Shown in pieces: positions 21,101 through 34,989 of a stretch of 64,000 nucleotides of DNA; position 1 is the stretch's first letter; each line of letters opens with the position of its first letter. Under the pieces are notes generated by a model. It did no database searches. It was not told the DNA's origin and saw only the letters and a list, made by a program, of their open reading frames with translations. The DNA comes from Lepidodermella squamata (Eukaryota > Gastrotricha), in assembly GCA_047495785.1 (NCBI GenBank), contig JBLDXI010000003.1:4464001-4528000 (forward strand), read 5' to 3'. The translations under genes were made by a program, and so were the position numbers.

Positions 21101-24100
21101 AGGCTTTATGCGTATTTTGCATACCGACTGGTCACAATCATTGCGTCTTCGCAGAAGTCGCTAATCGAGAAAAATCCTGGCGGCTTTCAATTGCCGCCTT
21201 CTAATCAGTGGTACTGGAACCCACCCGATTTCCTCGATCTACCTCCAGGGAAGTCATCGGTTCTCGATTTATTGTGCCATCCAGTGTTTACTCTTTCCGG
21301 CCGACCAGACTTATTTCAATTTCTGTCAAGCTGTCAGGAAGTTGTGATTCGGATGCCCTTATTGCGTTGTTCAACTGCTGATAAATCACACCCGGATAAC
21401 GTCGCGACAGCAACTATTCTTCGCGACTTTGTGTTGAAGTCATTATCCGAGCGTTATCCTTATCGAACTATAGTTCGCGGACATTGTCCCAAGCCGAAAG
21501 ATCGCGGTTTCATCACTGGCAATGACGAAAACAAGACACCGATCGAGTGGACAATGTTTGCGATGACTGCTGATCGGCCAGAACATGTTATTCTGATATT
21601 TGTGCCCACTCAAATCGAACCTTGGCTTGGATCAGTTGAAACCAACTCGTCGAGCAGCTTCATTTCGCTCTACCTTTATGTTTCAGTGTTTGATTGGCTG
21701 CTGTCAGAATCACGCGATGTCATCCGAGCGAAACCTTCCGATTTGGTTGTCGATGTTGCCGAGGATATCTTTCCAGACGAAAAATATGACAGGGAGTCTA
21801 AAACGCCATCGAAACGTCGGGTAAATAGTGCTAACAACGACGCGGCTGACCTGCCTCACGATGGCGCCGAATCGGCGTCTTCAGCTGACACCTACTTACT
21901 GGGTTCTGTCCAAGGTATCAAACTGGCTGACACCTTTGCGTCGGTCTACGTCAGTGCAGTTTACCGATGCTTGTGTCAGAAGTTGCCGATCTGTTCGACG
22001 GATTTCGAACTTGCGGTTTCATCGCTTTGTACCGAATCCGTCTGTTCTGAAATTGACTTGAAGCAGTAAGTTGTTTGAGCTTCGCTAATTTTTTGGATTA
22101 TGAATTGTTATCAATTTTTAGACTACTGCTTTTACATGGCACCACATGCCCAGAAGACCAACCATGCGTGTCGTCGGGCGAAGAACGACTCGCTGCGGTA
22201 ATCAGCCAATGGTTTCAACCCGTGCCATGCGCGCCGAACTATTACTTCTACAAAGTGCCAGATCACCCACTGGGTAGCTCGGAAAACGAAAGCGACGACG
22301 AATCGTATCAGCCGCCGGTATCCCTAAATGAGTCGTACGATGCCACACAGTGGCAGCAGCAGCTTACTTCATCACCCGAGCGAAACTTTGATTTAGACGA
22401 GGTTTCGAATTCGGCCAGCGGGTTTACAACAACCTCTAGAACAACCTCCTGCAATGGTTTCGACGACGATTTGCGCGAAGAGGAGGCGAGTTCGATGATA
22501 TCAGACGATTCAGCAATGCCACCGCCACCGCTTTTCCTCCACTGTACTTGTTCGGTGATGGTAAAATCTATCGGGGACCAACCGTCGTCGCTGATCCATA
22601 TCCCCCTTAATAAACTACCTCACTGTTTGCGTTCACTACTGGCCAATTCCGATGATTTCGATCGTTCCCTATCTGCGACTGAACTGGTAAACTCGGTCGC
22701 TTCAGTCACGCTCGATTGCATAGTCATCGCCCCCAATCCGTTACGACTACCCACTTCGGTTTCTTCCACACCAGTTCATCGCAATGCACCGACAGTAAAT
22801 TTGGCAAATGCGATTCCTGCCAGTGACGGAGCTGTTATTGGCGGTAAGCGAAACGCTCGCCGCCGCATGTCATCAGCGATGGTGAAAGACTCGGACGGCA
22901 TGGGTTACTTTCAAACGCTATCACTGCATTCTTCGCAGTATTTGGCCGTATCAGCGCTAGTAAAGCAGTTTCACTGGCTGGTTTTCGACTCGATGATCAT
23001 GTCAGTGCCGTCGAGTGACCTCGATTTAGCACAGCTTGCTGCTCACATTGTCGACACGCTTCGAATCGCAGACATGTCGCCGTTGGATTCTTACGACGAG
23101 ACGCAGTCTTTGCCTCCGTTTTGCCCCCTGGTCAAGCGCAAACGACGTGCTTTAGCTTTCGTTTACGGCAGCGAACAGAGTCAGCCTGTTTTTGCTGAAA
23201 CTCTAACGGGATGGAACATGAAAACAGCAGGGGCAGTAGTTAGACGACTTGGGTCTTCCTTCTATTTCTATTGCGCTATTCCAGTTGCGCCGCTGCCTGT
23301 CACTTTTGACGCGTTGAATCGATCTTCGCTCGGCTCAGGCTTGAGCCAGGCAACTTCAAATCCGGGTTTGAACCAAGTGGCTACGAGCGACCCGCATTCA
23401 CCAGCCCCGATGAGCGCGATTTCTGAGGGCGATCTCTCATCATCAGCTCGAAAGCCAGCGATACATCATCCTGCTTCGCACACATTGTTGCCTCATCTGC
23501 GGCGGCGCCACCAGTCAGCTGCTCCTCTTCTTCCGCTGAGACCGCCGCCAATGCCACAGCTAATTTCAAGGCCTCGTCAGTTGTCATCTTCACGCAGACA
23601 AGTCGAAACAACGAGCCCACCCTTGGGCCTGGCGGCACCCATGTTTCTGAGTCCGCCAAAAAATAGCGTAGCCAACGATTCTATGTCAACTGAAACATCA
23701 TCGCCTCGTTCAATCTTTACTGGACGTGGATATGAATCGGACAGTGAATTGACTAATGAACGAGATGCGGATGATTACCAGCCATTCACCTCTGCCTCGC
23801 CCGTCGCTGTTCACACCTCACAGACCTGCTGGATTTTCTGCAAAATTGGCCACAAGCTGTGCAAATTCTTCCTATACGTACCATGGCTGTCTCGAAATTC
23901 AGACAAAAGTTCAACAGCCTCAGCCTTGATGACGGAGCTTCTCGAGACCGTCGACAAGTGCGTACGTCGCACGAACCAGCAGCTTTTGCTGCGAGAAATG
24001 CATACGTCCCTCATGGCTAGCAGATTAATGCTGCACGTCGATGAAAGCGAGGCGGCTATGCGTTCTTTTGCCGATTTGCCTATGGACTCGAAGCTGGCCG

Positions 24101-27100
24101 ATGAGTTGTCCTTGCCGCCTGAGCATTTCGCGTGTCCAGTGCAGTACACTCATCGATTTCACCTTCACCCTTCTCTTCGGCTTGGTATGACTGCGCATCA
24201 TCTACTACACGGCCCGACTGGCAGACCGAATATACCAACGGCCGGTTTGTCTGATTCGTCAAGTGCGTCGATGACCACGCCAGCAGGGCGGGCCCTGATT
24301 GTTTTCAGGGGTTTCCTGCAAAATGTGGCCATCATGAACCGAAACGACGTATTCACGTATCGCCAAACGCGAGAGACCCCGCTCAGTGACTTGCTTTACT
24401 ATTTGGTTTTCACGAGTGGCCAAAGTGCTTTGGATGATCGGTCTGACACGGATTCTGTCATAACAGCGGCGTCGAGCGGAATCGAAATTTCTCTTGCTTC
24501 CTCGGTAATTCATCGCGATTTATCAACAACCCTCGCCACATCGCTATCGAGGTCGTCTTCCCGGTTGATGGCTATGGTTTCGCAAACAAGTTCTACTGAT
24601 ACGCACTCTACGCTACTCACGCAGTCTTCATCGCAATCGCAACACTTGGCCCAGTCTTACTGGCTCGACATGCACGTCCACGGCTTGGACCCGCCGCATT
24701 TGGGTGAGCTAGAAAAGCTGATTGCTGGACTGCAGCACGCGTTGGATAAAGCAGTTTTGCAAAATTTGCTGTCATCACTTCTGAAAAACCCGATGCATCG
24801 CTTGACACCGCCCGACGTTGACTTCATTCAACACTCGCAGAATCCAGCCCAGATATATTTCGCCTTGCCGTCTTTGGTAGCTCATAGCAGCCCGCAGACA
24901 TGGTTCGTATATTTCCGCCAAATTTTTCTGGCCGGCTACGCACATCTGCCGCACTTTTCACTCGTGCCGGGCGGGCACTTGTCTGCAAATGAAACGATGA
25001 CAGCTTGTCGGTTCCGCGATAATACTGTTTCGCCACCGAGCCCGCTGGATCCCAACAATACCCTACTTTTCTTTACGCGAATGGAATCGGCTCTTTCCGG
25101 CATTGCCTGCGTCAACATCTCGCTTGTCGGACCGAACAGTGAAATAACTACCAGCCCGGTTGATTGGTTGCAGATCCTTCGATCGTCATCGCCAGCTCAG
25201 ATTTTTGCTGAACAATTGAAAGGCTTCCGAAAGTCAGAAGTTCGGGCCGCAAATGACTGGTGTCTGCTAGTTCGAGTTTGGGAGCAAGGCACAGTGCTGT
25301 CCGATTTGATCATAGCAGTTGAACGATGCATTTCTTCAGCAATTGCGGACATGATTACAGAGGGCGTTCTTGCCATGTCCAGTCAGCGCCGAAATGCCGC
25401 TCCGTCGTCGCCTCCCGGTTCGATAGCTGTGGCGGAACCGCAAAATGAAGACATGGTTGCGACCTGGTTGCAACTAAAATCGTTCCTGGATTTTACCAAT
25501 AGCCAGCTAACACCTCCTGCTCCGCTGACCGTTCGTCGATTCGCTATTCCGTTGATGCGTATTCCATTTTGGCTCGACCAGGCGTGCCGCAGCCTGTCGC
25601 CCCCTTCATCGGCACTCTCTTCTTCAGGCAACGTTGCTGAGTTGAGCGGAGCTAGGCTATACAGAGGCACAGCTTCTAGCACTAATAAACCGAGATCGAG
25701 TTCATCGAGCGAGTTCGGCGCTGAAATCACTGGTAAATTTACACTGGTTGGTCTGAAAGACGCTACATCGACTACTAACAGCCACCGTAAACTGTCATCG
25801 AGTCGATGGCTGATTTTTTCTTCTAATCTACCGCAAGATTGGAAAAAGCACAATCCGTCACCACCCCCCGCAGTCGCGTCACGCCAGTGCTTCGCCATCA
25901 TCGATGTCACGCCGAATGGCGTTTCATCATGTATTGCGTCTTGTCTCCTCTACAACGTCATACCTAATAGGATCGATAACGTATTCAACGAGTTGGAGTC
26001 CACTGCCAAGCTGAGTGACTATCAGATTCGTTGCGGGACGGACGTTTCCCTGCAGAAAGCTGGCCTATTCTCGGCTCAGCACATCTGCACCGAGCGTCCG
26101 GGTGCCACGATTTTCGAGATGATGAATGTGCTGAGTGGAAAGCCTGAAATCATCAAACAAGTGACTAGCAAGTCGAGAAATCTGCCGTCGCAAAATCCGG
26201 CCGCGAAGCAAGAGCCGTGGATGCAGCTGCCCTACGGCCGCGTTGTGCTGCGCGATCAGGTCGCTTTGCCTTACAAACTGCCATCAAGCTCGACTTCCAA
26301 CAGCGGGCCCATCACGGATATGTTTCTTGACTTTTGCCGGCAGATTGCTTCGGCTGCTGAAAGTATTCACAGGAGACGCGAGGCAGTCATTTTTGCTGGC
26401 AAGATTGTGCAATCTTTGGAGAATCCAACAGAACCAGACTCAGTATCAAGCGTTGTCAGCCAGTTGCAGCTACAACAGCAGGCGCTTGGGCATTCCGGTC
26501 GCTTATTAACTTCATCGCATCATCACATTGCCACGGCAGCGAAGGCTGCCCGCCATCGTGGTATGCCTAATAAAATGGCTCGGCGGCCAAGCGGCCAGCG
26601 ATTGCAAGCCATTCGATCATCATCAGGTTCCATCGCCACTCTTGACTCCACGGCTATCAATATTCTGCGCCATTCCTCTCGACTTCAGCATTTCGTTTCC
26701 GCCCCTCTGGTGCTCAGTCCCCAGTGGAGAGCAGTGGCAATGGCCCGAGCGGCTTCTACGATATCTCCAGGTCAAACTAAGCCGCTCCAATCTCTACCAG
26801 TCGAAGAACTCGGTGTTTACACGTGGTTTCGCGATGAATATATTGCCTATATTCAGCGGTAAGCGTTACACTTTAATGCAACTCCAGCCTATTTACCATA
26901 TTTGCTATCTCAGGTCACTTTTTCTGTTTGAGCTTGTTGTCGTCAACTTGACTCAGCAATTTGCGAATCAGGGTTACCAGAACCCACCGGTTTTCCAGCC
27001 GCAAATGAGCAATGTCTCCGGTCAAATTCATCCTCAACACACGCAGCCAATGTTTTCATTCATGTCTACACCTGGCGGCCTGTTGCTCTTCCAATGCGAT

Positions 27101-28835
27101 TTGAGAGGAATCGACCTTCATCTGCGGTAATTTTTCCTTTATTTTTTACTTGATTCATTCCTTTATTCAAACCATTTATTGTAGGCTTTACACATGGGAA
27201 CGATACAGGGCTGCTCCAGCAGCGGCGGCTCGGTTTTCAGAGTTGATTGACCGATGCCGAACGATGACACATCTGCATTCGTTTTGCTACGACCAGCACG
27301 TTCGCATCGTTCAGTCGTGGATTTTGGACGGAACTTCTGTTCTGCCCTCGAGCTATGAACACGCCGCCATCTTGCGAGATTTGTGCACCGTGTATCGCCG
27401 CACGCCGCTGTTCGCCGCCTCCTTGGTAGCGTCAGGTCGCACGGACATACCCGGGCTCCGTTTCATGACCGTTCGCGAGCTGATCGAGCGCATGAGATCG
27501 GGTAGATTCGAACGCAGCGATAACGGCTTCGAGTTGACTGTTCGTGAGTTTTCGCAGCCTGTAAAAAGTCTTCAGCAGGACAACGAAACCGTCGTCGAAC
27601 TAATCCTAGCCGGGCGAGAACGCTCAGACAGTCTTGTCATTAGCACCACGCTGACCGCAACCATCAGACCTGTTGTCACTTACCCTGACAACGGTCCCCC
27701 AATCATGTCGGAAACAGACCTTGAGATTTTGTTCTCGGTTGCAACAACGACAAAGCGATGGAAAGAGCTGTTCCCGCTGGAACTTCGTGCTTTGAGTCTC
27801 GACGAAATCCGAGCAATTGATGGGCCGAAAAGTAAAACAATCAAGGATGAACTGAAGGCATTAGCATCCGCTGTGCCGCGTTACCGACCAGCGTCGTCGA
27901 ATGGCGATTACCTCATCTGCCTGACTGCTGCGGCTGCTCTTCGAACACTTGTGCTTGATTGTTACCGGCAAGGGCTAGCCGAATCCCAATGGCGCCGCAT
28001 CACGCATGCCGCTGATATGTTGACGCAGCCGGCTCTCACGCCCGGTACCTCGCGTACCACTGAAGTGCTGACTTGCGCTGACCTGCGCGCCCTTACGAAT
28101 GATGCATCATCGAACAGTGCCGCGGCGTTCATTTCCCGACGTAGCACGCCGGATCAGACGCCTCTTTCAGCAGAAGCCGTGGGTGTTTCAATGGGCTGCC
28201 AGGCCTTGCCTTTGTCGATTGTAGACTCACGGCTTGCCCGACTTCGTCTCGCATCGCCCACCCCAGCTCTTGCAAAGGCGTTGCGTCAGCGCTTCCCGCA
28301 CACTGTGTGGCTGCCTGGCCCGCCCTCGTTGGACGTGAGGCCGGAGTTCACCCTCATCATTCCGCAGGATAAAACTTGCGCTGTTGTAATCGCATGGCCA
28401 TGCTCGCCCGGTTCAACCAACGCCGCCGCTGCGACATCGGCTCCATCTTCGTCAATAAAGCAGCCCTTTTCAACGCCTGTTTCATCGTCAAAAGCTGGAT
28501 TATCTTCGATGACAACTACGCCCGAAATCGCCAGCTCCGGTAATGTGTCTACAACGTCGCCGCAGCCGATACAAGCTAGCTCGTCAGGGAAAAAGTCGGT
28601 GCTAGAGGCGGCTGAATTGTTTTTCCTTTCGCGGCACACAGCTGCGGCGCAATCAAATCTGCTGTCTGAAGCTTCAAAGCCGGGCTCTCCTTCTGATATG
28701 TGTATGCAAGCCCATCTTGGCCATTCTATCTATTCGAACCCGTCGCACCGAGTTTTCACCGAGTCCATCATCAGTTGTCTTGCTGCTGATTACATTCGAC
28801 ATTTATTGGAACGAGCCACGCCAGGAAAATATTGA
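18111..28835 (+). CDS. SZT2: KICSTOR subunit SZT2
   Basis: Giant scaffold of the KICSTOR complex, which tethers GATOR1 to lysosomes so that amino-acid shortage represses mTORC1. Eight exons join in phase: 18111-18203, 18255-18347, 18399-18704, 18757-18949, 18996-22065, 22122-26858, 26914-27126 and 27185-28835. They encode 3,451 residues (human 3,432). Matches include FVVDLSPS (human VIELDLSPS), FITDGVT (human VITDGVT), and LPPEHFACPVQYTHRFHLHP against human IPGHFACPVVWRHTIPLHP. Others are TNQQLLLREMH (human VNQRLLLQDLH) and NPMHRLTPPDVDFIQ (human NPLCKLTPEDVNFIQ). Serine-rich linkers are long and variable. The first four introns are about 45-55 bases; exons 5 and 6 together carry most of the protein. 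A poly(A) signal follows at 28969. Assignment is firm over many blocks; the small exon 7 (26914-27126) is supported by phase and splice sites only. Confidence 0.94.
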
Positions 28836-28968
28836 TTGTTACTGTTTATTTTTTTGCTATGATGATGCGCTGGAAGAAAATTGCTATTTATCTTTTATCT
28901 TACTAGTTAGTTTTTTGTCGAATCAAAGCTGTCAACTTCAACTCGAGTGATGTAATGCGATGATAAGT

Positions 28969-28974
28969 AATAAA
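28969..28974 (+). terminator. Poly(A) signal of SZT2
   Basis: aataaa 134 bases after the SZT2 stop codon, followed by a T/G-rich stretch (ttttcgttgtttagttgtg), as expected of a cleavage site. Confidence 0.6.
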
Positions 28975-29252
28975 TGAATTGGATTTTTCGTTGTTTAGTT
29001 GTGTTCATCATCATTTATAGGGTAGACAAAGGAACAGACGATTGCTGAAATTCCCGATATACGGCGAAACTGTAGAACTAAGATGACACTAAGATGACAC
29101 TGAAAAGGAGATGACACTATTGGTCCTCTTAAAACGTGTGCCGAAATCAATTCTGAGGACATTAGTGCGCTTAGTGCATAGGAAAAGTTTTTGGTTAAGA
29201 AGGTAACTCTTCCTATGACTATAAAACAATGGCCCCATTCAGACGAAGATAA

Positions 29253-29545
29253 TACCGTAATTTGGGGTGACTTTGGTGTGAATTTCAATCAACAAAATCT
29301 TCGCAAATTGACAAGCTGACCCCCTCAATATGGATGTCGCCGGAAAGCCAGTACCTAACGAGTAGAAACTGATAATGCAGTCAAAGTAGCTATCAGGTTC
29401 AAGCATGAATTGTAGTGGACAGGTAACGGACGTCAAAGTCACCCGAAACACATGTTAGATGCTGATGGGGTGACTTTGTACCACTCAAATATCGATTCCG
29501 TATAACGTAGAGACCCCATGAGTGGGAAACCGTTGGATTGCCTGT
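29253..29545. mobile_element. Degenerate relative of the 7.7 kb MITE
   Basis: Starts TACCGTAATTTGGGGTGACT, close to the left end of the element at 7726. At about 29465-29545 it resumes the same order of motifs (GGGGTGACTTTG..., ACCCCATGAGTGGG, CCGTTGGATTGCC), matching the inner left arm of that element. Between the two parts lie about 200 unmatched bases. I see no clean right inverted arm, so it is decayed or rearranged. Confidence 0.55.
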
Positions 29546-31569
29546 AAACAGTGGTTCAAAAATGAGATTCGATTTCGATTTCGATCGCATGGATTCCTTT
29601 GGTTAGTAACCCGAATTCTATCGGAAATCGAACTTTCAAAAACAAATTCCCCCTAACTTTACCTGTCATTTTTACCATGCACTCTAAAACTTTACACGGT
29701 TTTCGTTTTTCGGAAGCCGGGCTAAACCCGGGCAATGTTAGAAAAACTAGTCCGAGAACCGATACTCCGATACGCCGGTTTTCAGCCCGACTTAGCCTTT
29801 TCATTCAAGTTTAGTCGAACTCGGAAAACCTGGAACATGAACCGGAATGCGGCTGTAACCAGTGACTGGCCCCACTAAGTGGAGATTTCGCCTACCATTC
29901 GGCATATTTAGTGAAACAGCGAAAAATATTCAACAGAGTGATTTATTATCCTTTCTTTCATATGAACGAAGAACTCAGCCAAGTGTTGCACGATGGAATT
30001 GAAGATCCGCAAGAAACATTATTGCGACGCCACTGTCGCCCATTCTCATTCTCTCACTCGCGCTTGGTGTAACAAGTTTTTGTTCTAAAAGACCGCGGTT
30101 TTGTACACATTCCACACTTAATATCCCATAAACAACAAGCGATAATGAGCTATTCAGTAGAACAGACGCAATTGAACGAATATATTGATTATTGTAGAAG
30201 AGCTGTATAATTAGAAACGCTATTATCGATGGCTAAAATTTCATTCATGATCGAAAACATTGCAGCCAGCGAGCTAGAGCTTTCCGCTATCATTATCGTT
30301 ACAATTCTCGTCGAAGGAAGGGGCCGGAAGGGTTTGCGAATTCAAAATCACAACAATTTGGGATAAGATTCAGTCCGCACAATGAAACAAATGATTGTTC
30401 ACGTAGGCATAATAACGCATTATCAAATTAATTTATTACTATTTCTCACTGATTAATTACAGCATGATTTCAGTTAAGGCCCTCCAAGAAAATTCGACGC
30501 TTCTGCTATAACCGGCAAGTAGTTTTAGTAGTAGTGATCGCCATAATAATAACTGCGGACTTGATAAGAAGCTTAACACGGTAGAAGAGGCAGCAGGTAT
30601 CCTGTGAAAATGTTGCTCATTATTTATATAATAGTAAGCAATAATAGAAGCAATAAGTTAACAGATGAGTTGACGGCACGCGACGCAACGCTGATGTGAA
30701 TGAAGAACAAAGAAAGGGGAGGCCGTAGCTACAGCTAACAAGTGATGCGAATCAATAAGTTGAAGTAATGAGTGGAATTACGCGCGATGACGACGATGGT
30801 TACAATAACAATAATAATATCAACAAAAACAAACAAAACAAAAACCCAACCCGAATCAAATGGTTCGAAATTTCAATACAAAAAGCGAGATAGCAATAGA
30901 ACATATTAGTAGAAGTATAGTAGTAGTAGAGCAATAGGAGCAGTAGGAAACCAACGAATCACCACGACGACCTACCGTCGATCCGACGACGGCAGATCGA
31001 GGTGTGGTAAAGCTAATTCGTCGCGTTGTAATAATGAATTAAGATGGCAAAGTGAGATTGCACATGGCTCGAGCTACACACGCATCATCGTCATTTTTCG
31101 TCACTTAGGCACACAGGGAACGCGATAAGAGCATTTCGTTTGTTTTTCTTCTGTTATTTAGCGCGATAGAGGAACCGAACTAATGTTTTGTTTTTTTCAA
31201 GAACTATACACAAGGAGTGATTAAGGTAGTAGCCGTAATTACACAGGTGATGCACATAAGATAAGAACGCACAAAATGATTCGACAGATACATCATATAT
31301 TATATAAAATCATCATTGTTGTTATAAATGTAGAATATAATTTGCAAATCGATTTTCATGTGGATTTTATAGACTTTTCTGGTATACGCATCTATGATCC
31401 GAACACATTGATTCTTAGCAATAGTACGCAGTATTTTTCGCAGCATCTTCTTTCTCATATTTTAGTTGAATGAAAACACAATTATTATCATTATTATTAT
31501 TATGATCGTGAGCCGTTGGGCACATGAGTAAGAGGCCCACGGCGAGCTACCTTGACAACGTCGTTGTTA
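29546..31569. other. Gene-free interval left of FZR1
   Basis: About 2 kb of AT-rich DNA with short triplet-like runs (tagtagtag, aataataat near 30800-30930 and 31490). It probably includes the 3' untranslated region of the FZR1 gene (-). No coding frame, tRNA or repeat of note was recognised. Confidence 0.5.
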
Positions 31570-33391
31570 CTATCTAATTTGAGTGAGCAGATTAAGGCTT
31601 GACGAAGCTCCATTGGCCGCGCCCTGGTCTCGGGCGAAGACGGACCAGAAACGCAAGGTCTCATCGCCGGCTCCGGTGACGATTGACTCACCGTCGGGAG
31701 ACATCGACAAGTACAGCACGCGCTGAGTGTGTCCGGTCAATCGCGCCAGAGGCACCATGTGCGGATACCGCCAAACCAAGATTTGGTTGTGAGAATAGCC
31801 GTGGGTTGAAACAAGTTCAGAGGCGAAACGCGACCAAACTAGGTTGCAAACTTGGCTGCCAGTGTCTCGGCATGTCAGAGGCTGGCCGGTCAGGGTGTTC
31901 CAGAAACGAATACACCGATCAGCCGTTCCGCCACCACTGGCAAGGAGGCCGTACTCCAAGGGCGACCACGCAATTGCCTTGACAGCGGCCCGGTGGTGCT
32001 GAGTGAATGACAAGATGGGCTGTTGAGAGTGGCGACTCCACACGAACAAGCTGTTGTCATTGCCTCCCGAGGCGAGAAGCTGTTCGTCGGGCGACCATTG
32101 AAGACCGCAAACCTCTTGTTTGTGAGCAGACAACCGTCGAGTTGGCACTAAACCAGGTTCTCGCAGCACGTCCCGTTGCAAAATGACTCGATCCCGACTA
32201 CCGGTTGTCAACAAATCAGCAGACCATGCCATCGAGCCCACTCGGCCGCTGTGGCCGTCCAGGGTGGTGAGGAACCTGGGCGAACCTGCCGACATTTGAC
32301 AGTCCCAGACCTGCACACTCCCCGAGGCAGTACCAACTGCCAGATGACTGCCATCGCGACACCAGGCGACGGAGGTCACTTGGTTATTCTCTCGTTCTAG
32401 CTCCGTTAGTTTGACGACGGCGCCATTAGCAGCGTTCCAAAGGTAAACAGAAACGCCGAGGCCGACTGAAAGCATGTTACTTGGAGACCAGTCTACTAGA
32501 TTGAGATAAAAATCATCCTGCAGGTCGGGAGCATCCAACACTTTGTAGGCACTACGAGGAATTTTGCGTGTGGCTCTTCTCGGTGATTGGAGCAGTTTCT
32601 GGCTAGCAGGGGTGAGGGGGCACAATGAAAGAGCTTCGCGGCGTCGAAATGACGATGTCTCGTGGACGACCATTCGAAAATCTAGCAGATTTTCTGTCCT
32701 CCGAGGAGGCGATATCGACGACAAGAAAGGATTCGGTTGCGCTGACTGTTGACCAGAGGATGTGGCACTGGATGCAGCAGTTGCAGCGGCACCAGACACT
32801 GATGTGCCCGCATGAGCCATTACTGATGCGGTGGTAGCTGATGGGCCAGACGAGGCATGCGCTGCATGAGAGGAAGAACTGCTGGACGACGCTTGAGAGT
32901 TGGAATGACGCTGAGGTTGGCGATTTTCTTGATCAGCATGATTGCCCGAGATTGGCGATGGTGGGGGCAAGTCGGTGACTGTTTCAAAATTACCGTCCAT
33001 CAGCTCATTCATCAACAGTCCGCCAAGAAGCTGCTGACGTGTAGCATCTGCTTGATCGCCAAAAGTCAATCTTTCTTCGGCGGTTTTCGGCCTTTGAACA
33101 TACTGTAAGAAAGAACAAACACCATGAATAGGTATATATATATATAGATGCTTCGAAAAGCGTACTTGTTCTAGGTTAAAATTGAGCTGAACTTTGGCTG
33201 ACTCGCGAGTTGAAATGAAACGGTCTCCATATTTGTAGCGATTGACAGGCGAAAAAGTCGAAGCTTTTCGAGGGCTCTATCGAAATTTAAACGGGACATG
33301 ATGCATATAGCAGTTTTCAGTTGTAGAAATTTACCTCTTTCAGAGGCGAAGGGCTTAATTTACACAGCCGCCGCTCGAAAGCAGGATCCAT
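31570..33391 (-). CDS. FZR1: Fizzy-related / CDH1 activator of the anaphase-promoting complex
   Basis: WD40 co-activator that selects APC/C substrates in late mitosis and G1 and in differentiated cells. Three exons in phase (33335-33391, 33166-33276, 31570-33102) encode 566 residues (human about 496). The start MDPAFERRL parallels human MDQDYERRL. Exon 2 holds the C-box DRFISTRE (consensus DRFIPSR). A Ser/Ala/His-rich linker accounts for the extra length. The core block YKVLDAPDLQDDFYLNLVDW and seven WD40 blades follow, for example CGLQWSPDEQLLASGGNDN and GGGTADRCIRFWNTLTGQP. The last two residues are Ile-Arg, the tail that docks on APC3. The C-box and PRKATRKI-like stretch (RRATRKIPRSAYKVLDAP) favour CDH1 over CDC20. 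Confidence 0.96.
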
Positions 33392-34980
33392 GCTGCTTTC
33401 TAGTAGTTTTCTAGTAAGGATTGAATGAAAAAGTGACCGCTTGCCAAACAATACGTAATTCCTAGCGAAAATAACAGTTACTAAATTCAGCAATTCCATA
33501 GAAGTCACAACAGTGAGATTACACGGGGATTATAACTGTTAAGATGAAACTTTCAGTGAAAAAGATTAAAATTCCAAAAAATATAAACCCCAGCCATGGA
33601 ACCGATGAGCTTTGCTCCAAAAACTGCATCTTGCCTCCCATTAGAAAAACATGACACATTTGATTCCATTTGATTCATCAGTATCAATTACATCGGTTGT
33701 TGGCCATTCATTGAGCAGATGATATTTTCCACCAAAAAATTAGGGTGTAGGGTGTAGATGGCTCCAGTCATCCACAACAATCGAAAAACGTGAAATTTAA
33801 GAGGCCAAGCGCAGGAAAACTGGTAACTGTAAATCCCTAAAAGCTGGACCCTGAATCTATCCCGTAATCTAATTACTATGTTACCGGGTTTTTGGAGCTC
33901 TGCCGATGAGGCACTTACACGCCATTATCAGCAAATGAAACGGACTGCCTCTTCGCGAACACTGAAACTTTCAACAAATTCTCAAACGTTCTATGTCACA
34001 ACCTCCAAGATGTTGAAGTTTACTAAATCCATCTCCCATCTGTGCGACGCCGAGTATTTTACGTAAATAACAAATGCAGCCCACAATAGACGGCAGCAAG
34101 TAGAATCATGGTGCCAGACATTCTTGTCCCCACCATCTCCGCAACTGGGAACTGGGAGGGGGTAGGGACTGGCAAATGATGGCTGACGGCTAACACCAGA
34201 ATCGCATCGACTTCAGAACCCTGGAGAACGATTGTATGATAATTATTTAACAACCAACAATCAATCGATGACAAATTAGAACAAGTAAGCGAATGCGCCT
34301 TGTGAACTCAAATATTGAACTTTACTTTCCACCGCAACACGCGAATTGAATTCCAATGGGCGAATAGCGACTATCGAATATAAGATTCCCGCACCTTTGA
34401 ATGGAGGGAAAATATACCATTTATCTTAATGGTACTGCAGTAGTTTTCGATGTAGCAAACAAGAAGCTGTCAACTAGGCACTAGGCCAATACAAGCATCA
34501 GGCATCGCATCAGTTGCACCGAAGACGTTCCACAAACTCGTAGGAAAGCCAAAACGAAGGAAACAAAACCGGCCAAAATGGCAGACAACTTTCGCAAATA
34601 AAAAATTAAGACTAAAAATACAACAATGTTTTACTTATAAATAGTTTTTATGAATATTATTGATAATAATGACAAGGGCTCGCCGCATTATAATTCGAGC
34701 AGCGGAGCGTGTCTCAACCTTGTCAACCGTGGTGACCAGCACAAACGGGTATCGATGTTACAGTTATTTCATTCAACTGGCTGACCTATTCTAGTTTTTG
34801 TCCGTCTGGCGACACGTCGAGATCAGTTTGGTAGACGGTATTGGTACCGACATGGCTTGGCTTCAATATCGGTGATTGAATATTAAATTTTCTGAGCCAC
34901 GAAGAAGTCTATATTCCGATGCCCCGAAGTCCGTCGCGCGACCGAGAGTCTTGCTCTGACGAAATAGAAACCGCCCGTAG
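33392..34980. other. Intergenic region upstream of FZR1
   Basis: FZR1 promoter side followed by AT-rich DNA. A frame on the - strand at 34059-34240, preceded by an acceptor-like ctccag, ends in a hydrophobic tail resembling a GPI-anchor signal (MILLAAVYCGLHLLF). It could be a last exon, but I could not connect it to upstream exons. No other coding signal seen. Confidence 0.35.
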
Positions 34981-34989
34981 CCCGACCCT

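Noticed and set aside
34059-34274. Possible terminal exon of a GPI-anchored protein on -
   Set aside because: Acceptor and hydrophobic tail are suggestive, but no upstream coding exon could be connected, so it is not listed as a gene.
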